Below, piece by piece: positions 25,158-35,000 of a stretch of DNA of 64,000 nt; the first letter of the stretch is position 1; each line of letters begins with the position of its first letter. Position numbers and translations under genes: made by a program. Below the pieces are notes generated by a model that saw nothing but the letters and a program-made list of their open reading frames with translations, had not been told where the DNA came from and did no database searches. Source of the stretch: Congeria kusceri (Eukaryota > Mollusca > Bivalvia > Myida > Dreissenidae); NCBI GenBank assembly GCA_027627225.1, contig CM051038.1, forward strand, positions 46,093,343 through 46,157,342, read 5' to 3'.

Positions 25158-26331
25158 CATGTTACCTGGTGAGAAAGGGTACTGCCAACGGCTTGTGGTC
25201 CATGGTCTGTTATGATGGTCTGTTCTGGTTTGCAGGCCATGTACCCCAGTGGAGTGTCCTTTAACGATGAAAGTAGACCGATGTCTTTCTCTGTAAGCCT
25301 GATTTTTCTGAAAAAGGAACAAAATTAGAATTAGATTTATATGTTAGTCTTTTTGTTTTTATCGTGCACTTGGCCACAATAAACTGGACTGTGCAATGTT
25401 TATTATGATGTTTATTATTATGTTGCATATTGTGAATAAAGTCATACTAGAGTTTATTATTTTTTTATGTTAAAAACAACACGGTAACAACCTGTAGTCA
25501 TTGAAGATGGCTGTCATAGGTCTCTTTCCTGTCCACATTTGTTGACCGGGATAGTACCATGGTAGAGACTGGTTCTGCCTGGATCTTAGATCCCGTTGGC
25601 TTGTCCCACTGCTGTGGACAGGAGGTACTAGATGGCTGACTTGGTACTTCCGTAAGACCATCCAAAATCCAGTCAGTTAGCTTCAACACCACGGCCAACA
25701 CATGAGCGCATTCTCCAGCAATCCTGCACAAAGATATAAAATAATGTACATTATTCTTCATTAATTAATAATAATTCTGATATGTTATCAAACTGCTGCC
25801 TTTTAATATTTGAAAATATGCTGGTGTTAAACTTGGAAGTGTAAACAATGTTATCATTAAGTTCAGGTGTTTCCCTTTATTGAGAGTAATACAACATGAT
25901 GTCAACCACGTACAAATCTGTATTACAGTAGCCCTATCATCATAACATGTGAGAATCGTCGTTATTTTTTTACAACGAAATTACAAACATATCCTGTCAG
26001 TAATAACGTAACGATAAGTAATATGTGTGTCACAAATAGGAAAGCACTTACCCTGCCTTACAACTGCAATGTGCGATCGTAATTGCCGTTTTTGACATCG
26101 ACAAATTGACAGTATCAGAGTATGTGGATCTTCTCCCTTTCTTTGACTGCGGAAGATACGAGACTTTACGTCGATTTCGTCATCATTTCCCCTAACAATT
26201 CGCACAGTGTCAATGTATGACTCATTAGCAAATTTTCTTCCTTGAATACGTTGACGTAGCAAACATTTATAAGGCAAAAAATGTTCTCCAAAATCATCCG
26301 GAATATCGCGTAATCTAAGCATAGCCGCCAT
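23206..26331 (-). pseudogene. SWIM plus YqaJ-type nuclease of the ISL2EU-type element (4 exons)
   Basis: Exon 1 (26052-26331) starts at the ATG in AAAATGGCGGCTATGC and ends within CSCKAG. Exon 2 (25492-25723) continues GECAHVLAVVLKL; together these make a SWIM-type zinc finger (C-x-C...C-x-H). Exon 3 is 25166-25307. Exon 4 (23206-23983) carries the nuclease: KRITASNFGQIMLRK, YGIANERIARNMY, CIGATPDGKV and GILEIKCPF (the D...E-x-K metal site), then YWFQVQGQLLVTG. YqaJ proteins are phage-lambda-exonuclease-like DNA nucleases; in these transposons their task is unknown to me and is presumably end processing. Frameshifts occur near 26130, 25525 and in exon 4 near 23860 and 23790. Splice sites are predicted from GT/AG and phase. 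Confidence 0.75.
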
Positions 26332-26418
26332 TTTGTTTTCTGCTTGTCGAGGTTTCCAGACCGCTTGGTCACGTGATCAAGTGGGCGGAGCGATCGGATT
26401 CCAGGCGAGATGTTAATT

Positions 26419-27598
26419 AAGCTCTGAGGATGGTCTGATATTCAGAGGTCACACATTGGTTATCCCAACATCCCTTCGAAATGAACTAGTGCAAAAAGTT
26501 CATTCGTCACACTTGGGAATTACAAAGACACTTGAACGCGCCAAGGATTCGTTGTTTTGGCCTGGCATGTCTAAGCAAATAACCGATTACGTCACTAATT
26601 GCCCGACTTGCCTTACTCACAGAGATGCGAATGCCACAGAACCGCTGATAACGACCCCATTCCCAGACAGACCCTTTCAGCAAATCGCTACTGATTTGTT
26701 CCACTTTAACGGACAAGAATACCTATTAACGGTAGACTACTATAGTAGGTTCTTTGAAATTGACCATTTACCAAACACACGATCACAAAAAGTGATAACG
26801 AAATTGCAAAATCACATGTCAAGAATGTCAATTCCCGATATTCTAATATCGGACAATGGCCCTCAGTTTTCGTGCGCCGAATTAAAAAAATTCGTCGATT
26901 GTTGGGGATTCGAACACAGAACTTCCTCACCAGGTCACCCACAAATCAATGGTTTGGCCGAAAAGGCATTAGGGACAGCTAAAAAGCTGATGCAAAAAGC
27001 ATTCGACACGAAAACCAACGTGTACTTAGCACTACTTGAATATCGCAACACCCCGTTGCAGTGCGGTTACACACCTAGTCAATTAGCTCTTGGTCGCCGA
27101 ACCAAATCAGTTGTACTAGTCACAAACAAGGCACTGCAACCAGCACTGATCAATGACAGACAGGTACGTACACGAATGCACGAGTCAAAAGCACGACAAA
27201 AGTCGAATTTCGACAAAACATCGCGACCGTTACCGCCATTGTCAGTAAATGACTCCGTTCGTATCAAGTTTGGAAAAATCTGGAAAGTTGGGAAAGTCAT
27301 GAAAATTCACAGTGACCGTTCCTACATAGTACAAACGGCCGATGGTAGCACGTATCGCAGAAACAGGTCAGTGTTGCACAAAACGCGCGAAAATACTAGC
27401 GATATTGAGCCATTCGATGCTTTAGTTCTGCAGTCTGATAAACGACCCGTTCCCACAGGTAACCCCCAAGCGGAACCACAGTCAATCCCAGATCGCCGGA
27501 ATGACCCGAACATGAACCCAGCTTCAGGCTATAAGACACGGGCAGGACGATTAGTGATTGACAACCGTAAATACGTAGGAAGTGAATGGACAAAATAG
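26419..27598 (+). CDS. Integrase of retrotransposon 2
   Basis: The frame resumes exactly at the transposon junction, so its first codons are the continuation of the RNase H frame; the ATG at 26456 is internal. Order: an HHCC zinc module (HSSHLGITKT, then CPTCLTHR), the catalytic core with IATDLFHF, ISDNGPQF and QINGLAEKALG (D, D, E), and a C-terminal domain with VNDSVRIKFGKIWKVGKV (SH3-like or chromodomain position). It ends at TAG 27596-27598. The core is fully open and all catalytic residues are present, so this piece looks intact, but it is physically severed from gag-pol by the inserted transposon. It would normally be released by the protease and insert the cDNA. Confidence 0.88.
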
Positions 27599-27794
27599 AG
27601 ACAATTACCATCTAGCAAGAGGAAGGCATCCAAATCCCTTATTGAATTATTAATTGACAATTATTAATCATTAATATTGTGTTGAAAACTCTGATTAATT
27701 TTCATTATTGTTATATTAATATTTTGATATTCTCATACTATATTTACATTGCACAATTATGTAACGCATTATACCAACATGAAAAGAAGGGAGA
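27599..27794 (+). promoter_or_regulatory. 3' untranslated region and polypurine tract of retrotransposon 2
   Basis: AT-rich untranslated stretch ending in GAAAAGAAGGGAGA (27781-27794), an all-purine run directly before the LTR. This is the expected plus-strand primer. Confidence 0.8.
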
Positions 27795-27989
27795 TGCTGT
27801 ATTATGAAACAGACTATAGCTACCACCAATGGTAACCTAGTACCCTGTTTAGATGCCGCACTGTATTATTAAACTTCGTAGTGGTAACACGTGTTGTGTT
27901 GTTCTTCACATTAGTGAATACTCATTTGAGTTCACCATTATAAGTTAATAAAAAAGTCATATACACAATAGTGCAACAAACATAAAACA
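27795..27989 (+). repeat. 3' LTR of retrotransposon 2
   Basis: 195 bp, about five substitutions from 18817-19011, ending CATAAAACA and followed by the CAAGC duplication. Confidence 0.92.
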
Positions 27990-27994
27990 CAAGC

Positions 27995-28546
27995 CTCAAA
28001 CCTTCCACTCTTTAAAACTTGGCAAATGTAGTCGACACTGTATCACATGAAAGTGAGGATTCTTCCTGTAACACAAACAGTAATGATGAGTTTTTTTCTA
28101 AGAGAAAAGCAGTTGTTTGTGAAAAAGTAAAAAAAAAATGAAGAACAGTTAATGCTGTTGTTGGTGGAAAAGTCTTAGAAGGTAACACAGTAACATAACT
28201 CAATCAATATCTCAATGAAAGCAACAACAAAAATGGGTACAACATTAACAAAAAATAGCAAAACCTCAAAAGCTCAGTTTATCCCTATTCCAGAACACCC
28301 CATTGATTTGCAAAGTGACATAAGTGACACTGAAAACACACCAGATGTTGATGCTGTTGATTATCAAGACGTATGTTGTGGATGTGGTAATTTTTATGTA
28401 CCAATACATTTATTAGATGGCACTTTGCATATCACTTCATGGGCTCGATGTGACGTATGTGATCATTGGATGCACTTAAAATAGTGTTCCAATGTAAGGG
28501 TTGTGAAAAAAGATACATTGTTCAAATGCAACTGCTGCTTGTAGCC
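27995..28546 (+). pseudogene. PHD-finger tail of the pogo-like transposase, separated by retrotransposon 2
   Basis: Reading in the phase of the 18631 fragment continues as LKPSTL, a stop, then a basic and acidic linker (FFSKRKAVVCEKVKKK) with two further stops. The open frame 28215-28484, in another phase, holds CCGCGNFYVPIHLL, then SWARCDVCDHWMHLK. After a TAG at 28482 it goes on to CSN and FKCNCC. The cysteine/histidine spacing (C-x-C, C-x2-C, W-x-H, C, C-x2-C) is that of a Cys4-His-Cys3 PHD finger, a module that commonly reads histone H3 tails. The fusion to a pogo-type transposase end is inferred from order and phase continuity across the insertion. A separate broken PHD gene is the alternative. 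Confidence 0.6.
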
Positions 28547-29041
28547 AAATGATGTGTTGAAAACAGGTAAAAAAAACAATGAAAATAACAAAAAATATAA
28601 AAATAGCAAAAAAACCACAGTTTTAATAAAATGTATAGCACTTACCTTTTTGTTAAACTGTTTGTGTCCGGAAAATTAACAGGATGTGAACAGTAGGGTT
28701 GTGTTTTCAAGCCATATATAAATAGCTCGAGAATAGGATAGCCAACTTGGAATTCCATGCAGATGGTGTACTCTATTATTAACTACAGCAGTCGCATTTA
28801 ACAGGTAAGATTGAAATAAATTTGCATGAAATCGACATAATATTGATTTTTCTTAATAAAAATAACATTGTTTCACTAAGTTTTGTGTACTATTGCATTT
28901 ATAGAAAACATTGAATGTTGTTGTGTCGAGAACTGGTTACGAAAGTACAATTGAATGAGGGGAGACCACTGTGGTGAGTAAAATGGGCGCAAACGTGTTC
29001 AAATGTTCGAACTTCGGTTGTAAATAATATTGTAAACTAAA
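28547..29041. other. Possible upstream region of the FAAH-like gene
   Basis: AT-rich DNA between the PHD remnant and the proposed first FAAH exon. No promoter element stands out. If the first exon at 29042 is right, the promoter and 5' untranslated region should lie here. Confidence 0.35.
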
Positions 29042-29063
29042 ATGAATTTTCTCTATGTGAGAG
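29042..29063 (+). CDS. FAAH: FAAH-like, proposed exon 1 (start exon)
   Basis: A 22-nt candidate, ATG followed by codons for NFLYVR and one extra G, then a strong GTAAGC donor. The single leftover base completes GAT with the AT that opens exon 2, so phase fits. It gives a short N-terminus before the membrane segment, as expected. This is inference from phase and donor alone; another small upstream exon could be the real start. Confidence 0.35.
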
Positions 29064-32000
29064 GTAAGCTAAAAGTTGCTAAACATGTTTATGGGCAGGT
29101 TGTAGTCATCTGCTCTAACTGAAAACATTATACAACCTTCTATAAAATTAATTCAAATTGATAAGAAGAATTTCAAGAAATCACAACAAATTGTGCATGT
29201 CATTAGCTATCTATGTTCTGGCAATACACCTATTACCGTGAATCTGATACAAATGATACTATAAAAAATTTCAGTCATATTACATTATATTTGCTTAAAT
29301 TTTAAATCTATTTTCTTTACATATTTTGAGTAACTGATCATTTATGTTAACAATGCTGTTGAAAACAAACTTTTACAAGACTTAGACCAGAACTAGAGTT
29401 TATTTACCTTTAAAAACTACATAATTGAATGGAAACCAAAGCTGACTGCAGCCCGAAACAAAATTTTAACGAAGGGATGGAATTTGACAAAAATTGTTAG
29501 CGCATGTGAGCGATATTTATGTCTTTTGGAAATTCCCGGTAATAGGGATATCCCGGTAATAGGTATATGGAGTATATACGTTGTTGGACCTTGCAATTAT
29601 GAAAAAAAAGAAACTCAGAAGTTTATAAGTTTGGTGTGATTACTAGCGCTGGCCATGTCAGAATGAATATTTGCATTGTAGTGAAGCCTTCACTGTGAAG
29701 GCATTGATTGCAAATATCAAAGTACAAACACATGTTACAAGTATAGATTAAAGGGACCTGTTCACAGATTGACAAATTGACCATTTTAAAACTTTTTGTC
29801 ACCGATTCCAAAAATGAAAGAACAGTGTGCACCAGGGAGCAAAATAACACTACAGACTTAGAAATATACTGTAAAAACCATTTCGTTTGAGTAATCAACA
29901 GTTGAAATTGATAAAATAATAAAGCTTTTGTAACGCTAAACTATAGAATAATTAGAGTGTTTCTGTTGTTTTTGTTGTAACTGTTGACATTACGTGGAAC
30001 TTACATAAAGTAAATAATGCAGGGTGAAATGTAGAAGTCATAATGGCCGAGTGGTTAAGGCGATAGCCTTTTAATCCGGAGGTCCCAGGTTTGAATGCTG
30101 GTGGGACCATTTTTTTTTTTTTTCTTTCTTGTTATTACACTTGAGCTTTCTAGTTCTGATGTTGAAATCTGTCAAGTTAAGACATTTAATGGCATACTTC
30201 AAAAAATGCAAAAATCTGTGAACAATTCCCTTTAATACGACTGTAGTATTGTTAACAAATAAGAAAACTTGCCGGTACTTGATAACGAGAGTGAAAAAGG
30301 AAATAAATTAATCAGACAAGACGAATATTGATGTGGATAATTGATATAGTTTATTAAATCTCATCTCTAGCGGATTTGTGCTGGAGATTTTACAAATTAT
30401 GACAGGTTGGTACAGAAAAATCTGCCTTATTTGACAATTGGTGGTTCTGAATTAAAATGTCGAATTATGCATGTTGCAGGATAAGCATGTTTTTGATATT
30501 ATGTATGCATGTTAATAGGCGGAACTGAAGAGTTTCTTTAATCTTACAGGGAGTGAGTTTGAATGACTGTTTATAATATATTAACAGGTCACAGTGGACA
30601 ATGTGGTGTATTCTATATGGTTGATTGATATACAGTCATGGACCTTAAGGCCCCGTCACACTGCTGCGAATTTGAGCTTCAAGTTTTGTACGAGTTCTAG
30701 TTATAACTCACCATAAAGTGGACGAATTGGTCGCGGAATTGTTTCAATATGACATTTGTTAGAGTTCTTTTCAACATATTAGTACAATATGCGTACGGTA
30801 TCATTTTGACAACTGAAGACTTGTCTTCAAGAATGCACGAGTGTGGACGAGTCTGTACAACTTTTGACAGCATGTGCACAATTATTGATGTCATAGGCAA
30901 GTCTCCCAAACGGTGTTTGAGAGTGCGCAAGTTTCCTTTGACATGACGTCGACACGTGTATGAGAAAAAAAGTCGCAGAGAACGTGCGAGAATTATAAGC
31001 AGTTTAAAATATAAGCAGACAGAAGTAGACATCATTGTGGCATAGAACGACATGTGTACAATACCTACATGACAACAGGTGACATGTGTACAATACCTAC
31101 ATGACAACAGGCAACATGTGTACAATACCTACATGACAACAGGTGACATGTGTACAATACCTACATGACAACAGGTGACATGTGTACAATACCTACATGA
31201 CAACAGGTGACATGTGTACAATACCTACATGACAACAGGTGACATGTGTACAATACCTACATGACAACAGGTGACTTGTGTACAATACCTACATGACAAC
31301 AGGTGACTTGTGGCGAGTTACAAATCCCAAGAACGCGTAGCACAAATTCGCCACAGTGTGACAGGGCCTTTAGCAAAGAAGCCAAGCAAGTTGATGTTAT
31401 ATTTGCTAGAGTCCTCGATATCTTGATGTGGAAAATAATTCAAGATTTTCTTCCTTCTTATTTATATAAAATCAATGCAGTTACCTCAAACTGTTATCAC
31501 AAAGTTTTGGTTATGTTGAAGTGGTCTCCTGTCTCAACCAGTACTTTCACACTTATTTCTATGTGTTTATCTCAAAGTGTCGACGCCTGTGGCAAAATGT
31601 ATCCCACCAGAGTCCTTGATTGCAAACATTTAACACTTAACTGAGTATATGGTCGCTGGTTTACAGTAAAGTATATCAGAGTTTGTTCAGATCTGGAAAA
31701 GTCATGGAAAATGGTGTGTTTTTTTCTGGAAAAATCATGGAATCTTGATACAAAATCAGGGAATCTTGATACCAGTAATTTGGTTTTATCATGGAAAAAT
31801 TATGGAATTTTCAAAAAAGCATGGAATTGTCAACAATTGTTATGGAAAGTCACGGTGCATATGGTCACCGCATACTGCTGAAATAAAATGGAATGCACAG
31901 TATACTTTGAGGAAAAAGTCGTTGAAAAGGCAAGGTGTACGTGTATTTAAATTCAAATATTTAACAATCCATATACTCTATGATAAAACCATGAGTTGCA

Positions 32001-35000
32001 CGGAACAAATATGATTTAAGACACACATGAACGTTTAATTTTTGTCAAATAGTGCTAGCATGGTGTAGATCTCGGTCAAAAACAAGTACCTGTATTGAAT
32101 GATCTGCATAATTCGCATTTAAACCTTAAGATTCAATATAAAGTTAATAGTTTCAGACGTATTTTTTCAACAAAAACACAATGATAAGATCACAGAAACT
32201 TAAATGAGCTTCTATCACACCAATTATAGTGAAAATGGAAGAGGAATCTGAATATATATCTGAACATTCACTTCATGAATAAAAAACATGGACACTTTTT
32301 CACTTTGTCGATGACGAGGGACACATTTCAGGAAAAAATGTTGTACGAATATTTAGTAGCGATATCCACTGTGTTCCGTTTAACTAAAATTATTGTCATA
32401 TTATGATGAAAACCCAGAGAAATTAACATTTTCTTGCACTGCACTCTGCTTTTTTCTTTAAGTATGCGGTGCCCATCCATTCATTATAAAATTATCGTAT
32501 TTGTATTACATCAGTATACGGTGACCATATACACCGTGAGTGAAAGTTGAAAAGTATCCTTGAATATGTCTGTAAGTGCAAAAAAAAAATCAAATCCATT
32601 GAAATTTATTTAAACAAAACATCAAAATCAAGAGTGCAATGATCCAGGGCCCTCAATCTATGATTTTTGCCGCCGAATATCGGCCCCATTCCCCCACCTG
32701 AAAAGTATGGTTTTTTCCCCCCAAAATGGAAAAATTCCCCCTTGGAGGTCTGCAAAAGAAGTACAAAAAAATTAACAGAAAACCTAGTTAGGATGCCAAT
32801 AATCGTCCGCATCATAAGTATAGCCGTTTTGGTCGAGATCTGTACATAGCTAATATTTCATTGAAACATGTTATGTGCGATAAACAATTAACCGATCCGT
32901 TCAACATCAGAGTGAAACAGTTGACGTCATCAGCTTATATCGCGTTTGCCACCCATGACAACGTCCTTTCACTGCTGTCGTTTTAATCAGCAGTCAAATT
33001 ACACGCTGTCCACGTGGAGGGTGTACACAGTACCTTTATGTCATAAATCAATACTGACCTATCTGAACGACAATAACGTTATACGGAAAAAGTATTTTTT
33101 TGTTAAAGAGGAAATGTTAACTGCACATGGATGGCGATAAAAAATTTTGGTTGGTATGCGCTACAAAACTTTTATTCAAAAGTAAAGATCTCACAGTTCT
33201 CTGCACTACAAAGTTTTTTTATCGCCATCAATGCACCCACGCATTTCATGCGGATGACGGGACGTTGTACATGTCAGCATTATTTTTGCGTTCTTTTCTA
33301 GCCGAACAAACGCTTTTCATGAAGTACATGTGTATTTTAACTGTAAATAAAATTTGTGTTTATGACGTGTGAACTGTAAAATTCGGATAGGCGTTTCGCA
33401 TTTCGATTCAGTATGTGTTGTGATAACTGATTTAAAAATAATTACAAAGAACTATATAATATTTTTATATACAAATATAATATTTTACATAGATATAACA
33501 CATTATGGATGTTAACAACAATGAAAAGGTGATTTAATTACATTTACTTTTTGAGATAGCGAAAATAGGCTTCTGTTTACATGTATATGCACATGAATGA
33601 CCTGACAAGTTATATTGCGATTGCGATCCATGGACCCCGCGAATCGGGATATAATGGAGTTGTACGGTATTTCCATTTTCGGTCTTCTAAATGAATACAA
33701 GCAATTTTATTATATTCTACTGAGCGTGAATCAGCCTAGAAAAAATAATTTTATGATGTAGATCAAATAAAATGTGGATAGGATGTTCGGATTTTATCTT
33801 GGAGTGGATAGCATGTTCAGATTTTATCTTGGAGTGGATAGTATGTACAGGTTTTATCTTGGAAAACTGAGTGATGGCATGGATACATGCATTACTTAAG
33901 TTCACTATTGTATAGTTTGACTTATCAATCATTTGGGCCAAATACTTTTAAGAGTCTGTATTTGGATAATGTCAAACTTCAGATATGCCGCAGTCATTTT
34001 GAATTCCCTTCAACTTCAAGATAACAATGTTCAGCTATATATGCAGTGTTTTTTTTTTGGCCAATTTGGGGCCGAATTTCGGCCCCATTTCCCTGCCTGA
34101 AAAGTATATATATTTTCCCGTATATTTACCTTAAAATTTCCCTTAGACTGTAAGCTTTATTTTCTGGCCTTTTTCTACTGCTCTCACGGGTCCGATAGTC
34201 GGACCCGTTCCCAATGCCAAATATGCATAATTTTTCCCAATTCTGACCCCAAAATTCCCAACTGTAAAAAACCTCTATTTTTTTTTTAAAATGAAAGTGA
34301 AAATACGATTTTTCAATACTTTACAGCCGATCTTTTCACATTGGCTTTACATTTTGATATCCACTAGTTTTATCGTTGACATTGTTTACAAGGGGAGAAC
34401 ACTCTAATAGCTGTGTAATAAAATGGGTAACACAAAAAAAAACGATTTGTTTGTTCTCTATCATGATGAAATTTAACATGACTTATGGGCAAATGTTTTG
34501 TTATTTACACAAGTAAAGTAGATGTGTCAGTCAATGGAATGATTTAAATATTAGGCGGTAAAGATTTCTTTTCAAGTTGTCACATATTTTCGCGACCTAC
34601 GTAGTTTAGGCACAACAAGATGTTTAGTAACACATCATTAAAAGTTAAATCATGTAGACAGCAGATCCCAAAATTGTATTTTGGTGAAGTTGGTCAGATT
34701 TGGTGATGCTTTTTTTTATAAATATACATATACTTTTAGGATATGAGACATGCATATGATTTCAAACTCTTGGTTACATAGCTTGCTTAGGTATTTATCA
34801 CAATTTAGAGTTAAATTAAAATTATTAGTGCTGTAAAATTCTTATTCATTGATTTAAAACTGTAAATTTCTTCATTATTCTTATGATTAAGCAATACGAA
34901 TTTTTCCTAATTTTGAAAATTTTACGTCGATAATTTCCCAAATTAACGAAGGTACTTTATCCCAAAAAGGTCAGAAAAAGGCCTGATTTTGAAAAAAAAG

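Larger units (their letters stand above)
21935..26414. mobile_element. ISL2EU-type DNA transposon nested in retrotransposon 2
   Basis: The ends are AACATCTCGCC (21935) and its exact inverse GGCGAGATGTT (26414), with AATT on both sides. Because AATT is palindromic, the duplication can equally be read as AT with one more base in each terminal repeat. Removing the element and one AATT restores the retrotransposon reading phase exactly, with DEL before and SSEDGL after the junction, which proves the boundaries. It encodes a THAP-domain DDE transposase on the plus strand and a SWIM plus YqaJ-nuclease protein on the minus strand. From memory this pair defines ISL2EU (also called IS4EU) elements, which make 2-bp duplications. 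Both genes carry frameshifts, so this copy is probably inactive. Confidence 0.82.
18817..27989 (+). mobile_element. Ty3/Gypsy LTR retrotransposon 2, itself split by a DNA transposon
   Basis: Two 195-bp LTRs (18817-19011, 27795-27989) start TGCTGTATTATG and end CATAAAACA. The 5-bp target duplication CAAGC lies at 18812-18816 and 27990-27994. The primer-binding site is TGGTGTCAGAATGG at 19012, and a polypurine tract GAAAAGAAGGGAGA sits right before the 3' LTR. Gag-protease, RT-RNase H and integrase follow in Gypsy order. A 4.48-kb DNA transposon (21935-26414) interrupts the polyprotein between RNase H and integrase. Without it the element would be about 4.7 kb, compact for the group. The LTRs differ at about five positions (about 2.5 %). 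Other breaks are a frameshift near 20440, another near 20656 and a TAG at 20898. Confidence 0.93.

Noticed and set aside
30043..30112. Functional tRNA-Lys gene
   Set aside because: The A- and B-box look good, but anticodon and acceptor stems do not pair, and it is embedded in a repeated TIR element.
30697..31125. 142-codon minus-strand frame
   Set aside because: It runs through a non-autonomous TTA-flanked MITE and into its minisatellite; no recognised domain.
31050..31305. CRISPR array
   Set aside because: The repeats are contiguous without unique spacers, and the host is an animal.
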